From Candidatus Moraniibacteriota bacterium (GTDB taxonomy: Bacteria; Patescibacteriota; Minisyncoccia; Moranbacterales; GCA-2747515), in the NCBI GenBank assembly GCA_027031945.1, contig JALVPE010000069.1:1-11612 (forward strand): a DNA stretch of 11,612 nt, written 5' to 3'. Position 1 is the stretch's first letter. Every line of letters begins with the position of its first letter. Under the pieces are notes generated by a model. It saw nothing but the letters and a program-made list of their open reading frames with translations. It had not been told where the DNA came from and ran no database searches. Position numbers and translations under genes: made by a program. Positions 8,111 to 11,612 of this stretch are shown piece by piece.

Positions 8111-8342
8111 TCTATAGATACGAAAAACACAAAATCCTTTGACAGTGGATATCACCACTGGAATTATTTTTGTTGATAATAGGATGTGCGAAGAAAGTTT
8201 GTATAAAAACAGATGATTAGAACGCACCAGGTAAGCCTGTAATAGCTGAAATTAAGGATATTGATTTTGTTGTCAATATTAAATTAAGGTGGTACCACGT
8301 ATATGATGCGTCCTTAAACAGGTTTTGTTTAAGGAGTTTTTT
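8111..8342 (+). promoter_or_regulatory. T-box riboswitch leader of ileS
   Basis: The 277 bases between the glycosyltransferase gene and ileS contain the T-box signature AATTAAGGTGGTACCACG (8282-8299), matching the consensus AAnnARGGTGGnACCRCG. Other visible hairpins: CAGTGG/CCACTG (8143-8160, loop ATATCA containing the Ile codon ATC followed by A), ATTAT/ATAAT (8163-8180), a closing ATCCT/AGGAT (8134-8185), GTGCG/CGCAC (8186-8227, inner GTTT/AAAC), CAGG/CCTG (8228-8239) and ATATTGA/TCAATAT (8258-8279). The antiterminator forms from TTAAGG (8284-8289) with CCTTAA (8312-8317), leaving the UGGU bulge that binds the tRNA 3' end; its last U matches discriminator A73 of tRNA-Ile. Uncharged tRNA-Ile should stabilise the antiterminator and allow ileS transcription. 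The T-box core is firm; the specifier assignment is tentative. TATAGAT at 8113 resembles a -10 box but has no supporting -35. Confidence 0.93.
8311..8342 (+). terminator. T-box-controlled attenuator terminator
   Basis: TCCTTAAAC (8311-8319), loop AGGTTTT, GTTTAAGGA (8327-8335): a perfect 9-bp stem, then G and six T. The left arm (CCTTAA) is the same sequence that completes the antiterminator, so the two structures exclude each other. Without a terminator further upstream, it may also end transcripts coming from argS and the glycosyltransferase gene. Confidence 0.93.
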
Positions 8343-8369
8343 AGATTTAAAACTTAAAATTATAAAGTT

Positions 8370-11300
8370 ATGTCAAAAGGAAAAAATGCACATTTTAAAG
8401 AAGTTGATTCTAGAACTAGACTTCCAGACGTTGAAGAAAATATTTTAAAATTTTGGGAAGAAAATAAAATTTTTGAAAAATCGGTTGAAAATAGAAAAAC
8501 CGATGATGATAGTAATCTGTACAGCTTTTATGATGGTCCGCCTTTTGCTACCGGTTTGCCACACTATGGACACATTGTCGGTTCATTGATGAAAGATGTT
8601 ATTCCTCGTTATTGGACAATGAAGGGAAAATACATTCCCCGAAAATGGGGTTGGGATTGTCACGGTTTGCCGATTGAAAATATTGTGGAAAAAGAAATGG
8701 GTAGTCGCACCAAAAAAGAAATTGAGGAACTGGGCGTGGATAAATTTAATGAGCTTTGTCGCTCTAAAGTATTGGAATACGCCGGAGAGTGGGAAAAAAT
8801 TATTCCCCGGCTTGGTCGTTGGGCGGATATGAAAAACGCTTATCGAACCATGGACCGAGATTTTATGGAAAGTGTTTGGTGGACTTTTAAACAGTTATGG
8901 GATAAAGATTTGATTTATTACAACTATCGCTCCATGCACATCTGCCCCCGCTGTGAAACCACCCTTTCCCAATCGGAAGTAAGCGAGGGATACAAGGATG
9001 TGAAAGATTTAAGTGTAATTGTTAAGTTTAAGTTAAAGGGGGGACAAACAGTGTTATGTTCAGAAAATAGTTTGAGATCAAATAATAACAAGGATGCTTT
9101 TTCGCCCACATATAAAAGTGTAAAGGTTGATAATAAAACTTTTATTTTGGCATGGACCACAACACCATGGACATTACCTGGTAATGTGGCATTGGCTATA
9201 AATACTAATTTACTATATAGAATTGTTGAGATTGAATATTCCACAAATCCAAAATTTAAGGTAAAAAGTGGAACTAAATATATAGTGGCTAATGCATTGT
9301 TCGAAAATATTTTTGAAGGCACTTTTGATAATCACACACATAAAATAGTCCACAACGATAACACAGAAACAAAATTTACTTGGACAGAAAATCATTTAAT
9401 TGAAGGTAAAAATTTGGTTGACTTAAAATATGAACCGTTGTGGAATATTTATGCCAATGATGAAAATCTAGAAAATCGGGAAAATGGGTGGCAGGTTTAT
9501 GACGCTGATTTTGTAACCACCGACGAAGGAACGGGGGAGGTGCACATTGCGCCGGCGTTTGGGGAAGATGATATGAATTTGGGTAAAGAAAAAAATCTTC
9601 CTTTTGTGCAACATGTGGCAATGAACGGAGTAGTAGATGAAAAAGTGGAAGCCATCGGCGGACTAAATGTAAAACCGATTGATAATCCGCAAACAACCGA
9701 TGTGGAAGTGATTAAATATCTAGCCAGTAAAGGATTGTTGTTTGATAAAGAAAAATATGAGCATAGCTATCCTCACTGTTGGCGTTGCGACACGCCGTTG
9801 ATTAATTATGCGACGGGTAGTTGGTTCGTGGCAGTAACTAAAATTAAAGAGCAACTTTTGGAAAATGCTAAGGATATCAATTGGACGCCAAAACATATTA
9901 AGGAAGGTCGTTTTGGTAATTGGCTGGAAGGCGCGCGGGATTGGTCAATTTCTCGGCAAAGATTTTGGGCAAGCGTAATGCCGATTTGGGTTTGTGATAA
10001 ATGTGGTGAGAAAAAAGTTTTTGGATCTACTCAGGAAGTTGAAGATAAACTTGGTTCTTTTTTTATGATGCGTCACGGCGAAGCTGAACATAATGTTAAA
10101 AAAATTCTATCCGGAAGAATAAACGATGGGTATTTACTAACTGACAAGGGCATTGAATCAGCTAAAAATGCCGGCGAACAATTAAAGGATAAAAAAATTG
10201 ACTTGATTATTTCTTCTGACTTAGATCGAGCAAAACAAACAAGTGAACTTGTGGCCAAAGAGATTGGTGTTAAAATTGTTTTTGATGAACGATTAAGGGA
10301 TGTGGACATGGGAGATTATAATGATAAAAAACAAGAAGACATAAAAGACTTTTTAAATGATTGGGTAAACTTCAAAGATGGTACTAAATTTCCAAATGGT
10401 GATAGCTGGGAAAGTCTTTTTGATAGAGTTCGTGATTTCTATAATCACTTATTAACAAAATATTATAACAAAAATGTCTTAATAGTTTCTCATGGTGATA
10501 CTTTAATAGCATTAAAAGCATTGTTGACAGGTAAAAATATGCTTGATGGTCTTAGACAAGTAAGAAAAGAACCCTACCCGGAAAAAGCCACTCCTATTAA
10601 GACTGATTATAAGTTAATAGACCTGCACAAACACGTTGTAGATAAAGTTACTTTTAAGTGTGAACAATGTGAGGGGACAATGAAACGAGTACCGGATGTT
10701 TTGGATACTTGGTTTGATAGTGGCTCTATGCCTTACGGTCAAGCCCATTATCCTTTTGACAACAAGAAATCATTTGAGAAAAGTTTTCCGGCTGATTTTA
10801 TTGCCGAGGGGATTGATCAGACACGAGCTTGGTTTTATTATTTGCATGTTATCGCCGGAGGAATTTTTGATAAGAAAGCTTTTAAAAATGTGATTGTTAA
10901 TGGAATTGTTTTGGCGGAAGACGGACAAAAAATGTCTAAGAAATTAAAAAATTACCCAGACCCGATGGATATGGTGCACAAGTATGGGGCTGATCCTTTA
11001 CGATTTTATTTGATGCAATCGCCGGTGGTTAACGCTAATGATTTAAATTTCAGTGAAAAAGATTTGGCGGAAATTGCTCGAGGAACTTTCCGAATGTTGT
11101 GGCAAAGTTACAGTTTTTTTGTGATGTATGCCAATGTTGATGGGTGGAAAACAAATTATAAAGACGTACCAAAAGTAAATAATCTTTTGGATAAGTGGCT
11201 TATTTCTGAGTTGCATCAATTAATCATGGATATAAATGAAGAAATGGAAAGTTATCATTTAATGCAAGCAACAAGAAAATTTGCACCGTTTATTGATAAT

Positions 11301-11612
11301 TTGTCTAATTGGTATATTCGTCGTAGCAGAAAGAGATTTTGGAAGAGTGAAGATGATGATGATAAAAATGAAGCTTATGCAACTTTGCACTACGTATTGA
11401 TAGAGTTGTCAAAAACAATTGCGCCATTTGCTCCATTTTTAGCTGATGAAATTTATAAGAATTTAACAAGTGAAGAGTCTGTACATTTGAAAGATTTTCC
11501 AGAAGGTAATCAAAAATATATTGATACAGAATTGAATGAACAAATGAAATTTGTAAGAGATATTATTAGTGAAGGATTAAAGTTGAGAGATCGAACGCAA
11601 ATTAAAGTACGT
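8370..11612 (+). CDS. ileS: Isoleucyl-tRNA synthetase (type 2) with embedded histidine-phosphatase domain (3' partial)
   Basis: Read codon by codon, the frame is open for 1081 codons to the right edge with no frameshift. The enzyme charges tRNA-Ile in the cytoplasm. Seen motifs: the HIGH-type HYGH at residues 65-68 (GLPHYGH); WGWDCHGLPIE; CPRC, and YPHCWRC further on; the editing domain with WTTTPWT (262-268) and GTGEVHIAPAFGEDD (387-401); SISRQRFW; VLDTWFDSGSMPYGQ; EGIDQTRAWFYY; the KMSKS loop as KMSKK (854-858); and the start of the anticodon-binding domain (SNWYIRRSRKRFW). HYGH and KMSKKLKNYPDP are typical of eukaryote-like type 2 IleRS. A histidine-phosphatase domain replaces a short linker at about residues 563-730. 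The start ATG at 8370 has no Shine-Dalgarno sequence. It is preceded by a T-box leader that matches its substrate tRNA. The C-terminus is outside the window. Confidence 0.96.
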   Translation, partial: MSKGKNAHFKEVDSRTRLPDVEENILKFWEENKIFEKSVENRKTDDDSNLYSFYDGPPFATGLPHYGHIVGSLMKDVIPRYWTMKGKYIPRKWGWDCHGLPIENIVEKEMGSRTKKEIEELGVDKFNELCRSKVLEYAGEWEKIIPRLGRWADMKNAYRTMDRDFMESVWWTFKQLWDKDLIYYNYRSMHICPRCETTLSQSEVSEGYKDVKDLSVIVKFKLKGGQTVLCSENSLRSNNNKDAFSPTYKSVKVDNKTFILAWTTTPWTLPGNVALAINTNLLYRIVEIEYSTNPKFKVKSGTKYIVANALFENIFEGTFDNHTHKIVHNDNTETKFTWTENHLIEGKNLVDLKYEPLWNIYANDENLENRENGWQVYDADFVTTDEGTGEVHIAPAFGEDDMNLGKEKNLPFVQHVAMNGVVDEKVEAIGGLNVKPIDNPQTTDVEVIKYLASKGLLFDKEKYEHSYPHCWRCDTPLINYATGSWFVAVTKIKEQLLENAKDINWTPKHIKEGRFGNWLEGARDWSISRQRFWASVMPIWVCDKCGEKKVFGSTQEVEDKLGSFFMMRHGEAEHNVKKILSGRINDGYLLTDKGIESAKNAGEQLKDKKIDLIISSDLDRAKQTSELVAKEIGVKIVFDERLRDVDMGDYNDKKQEDIKDFLNDWVNFKDGTKFPNGDSWESLFDRVRDFYNHLLTKYYNKNVLIVSHGDTLIALKALLTGKNMLDGLRQVRKEPYPEKATPIKTDYKLIDLHKHVVDKVTFKCEQCEGTMKRVPDVLDTWFDSGSMPYGQAHYPFDNKKSFEKSFPADFIAEGIDQTRAWFYYLHVIAGGIFDKKAFKNVIVNGIVLAEDGQKMSKKLKNYPDPMDMVHKYGADPLRFYLMQSPVVNANDLNFSEKDLAEIARGTFRMLWQSYSFFVMYANVDGWKTNYKDVPKVNNLLDKWLISELHQLIMDINEEMESYHLMQATRKFAPFIDNLSNWYIRRSRKRFWKSEDDDDKNEAYATLHYVLIELSKTIAPFAPFLADEIYKNLTSEESVHLKDFPEGNQKYIDTELNEQMKFVRDIISEGLKLRDRTQIKVR
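10056..10560 (+). other. Histidine-phosphatase (phosphoglycerate-mutase-like) domain inserted in IleRS
   Basis: In frame inside ileS, about 168 residues follow the histidine phosphatase pattern from end to end. The RHG motif is R568-H569-G570 (MMRHGEAEHN), where H569 would carry the phosphate. Then come LLTDKGIESAKNAGEQL, SSDLDRAKQT with the second Arg at 620, RLRDVDMGDY with Asp at 644 where many relatives have Glu, GDSWESLFDRV, and VLIVSHGDT with the second catalytic His at 708. All core catalytic residues are present, so the domain is probably active; its substrate is unknown. Local G+C is about 31% (10081-10560) against about 43% in ileS at 9481-9960, by hand count. The flanking synthetase sequence resumes at DLHKHVVDKVTFKC. 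Confidence 0.92.

Noticed and set aside
8331..8336. AAGGAG as a ribosome binding site for ileS
   Set aside because: It lies in the right arm of the terminator, 33 bases before the ATG at 8370, and no ATG, GTG or TTG lies between. It is explained by pairing with CCTTAA.
10056..10560. A separate phosphatase gene produced by a frameshift or split ileS
   Set aside because: The frame runs continuously on both sides without a stop, no start context separates the parts, and IleRS motifs continue downstream in the same frame.

Overview
The window looks like a piece of a Patescibacteria (Candidate Phyla Radiation) genome. It is AT-rich and tightly packed, with every gene on the + strand. Three points support this placement: a surface protein ending in a 'VFVPT...SRIFVTP' module, a neighbouring membrane protein with carboxypeptidase-regulatory-like folds after an 'RRKKQKRWGIVFD' motif, and a eukaryote-like (type 2) isoleucyl-tRNA synthetase. 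This is inferred from protein families; no rRNA or other phylogenetic marker is present.

Positions 1-3907 hold a cell-surface module. The first gene is cut by the left edge. It encodes seven exact 58-residue delta-60-type repeats (probably one seven-bladed beta-propeller), a Ser/Gly linker, a peptidase S74 (endosialidase-type) intramolecular chaperone domain, a coiled coil and a C-terminal beta module. A four-helix membrane protein with two carboxypeptidase-regulatory-like domains follows.

Positions 3926-5148 hold a heat-shock unit: a CIRCE operator (HrcA site) before dnaJ, and a strong intrinsic terminator after it. Positions 5194-8092 hold argS and a GT4 glycosyltransferase separated by 16 bases, probably one transcript.

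Positions 8093-11612 are the most interesting part. A T-box tRNA-sensing leader with a clear antiterminator/terminator pair precedes ileS, so ileS should be switched on when uncharged tRNA-Ile accumulates. The ileS frame is open from 8370 to the right edge (1081 codons, no stop; read codon by codon). Inside it sits a complete histidine-phosphatase domain of about 170 residues with its catalytic residues present. It lies between the two CxxC pairs of a probable zinc ribbon in the synthetase core. The result is a synthetase with a phosphatase embedded in its catalytic body, controlled by a tRNA-sensing riboswitch.
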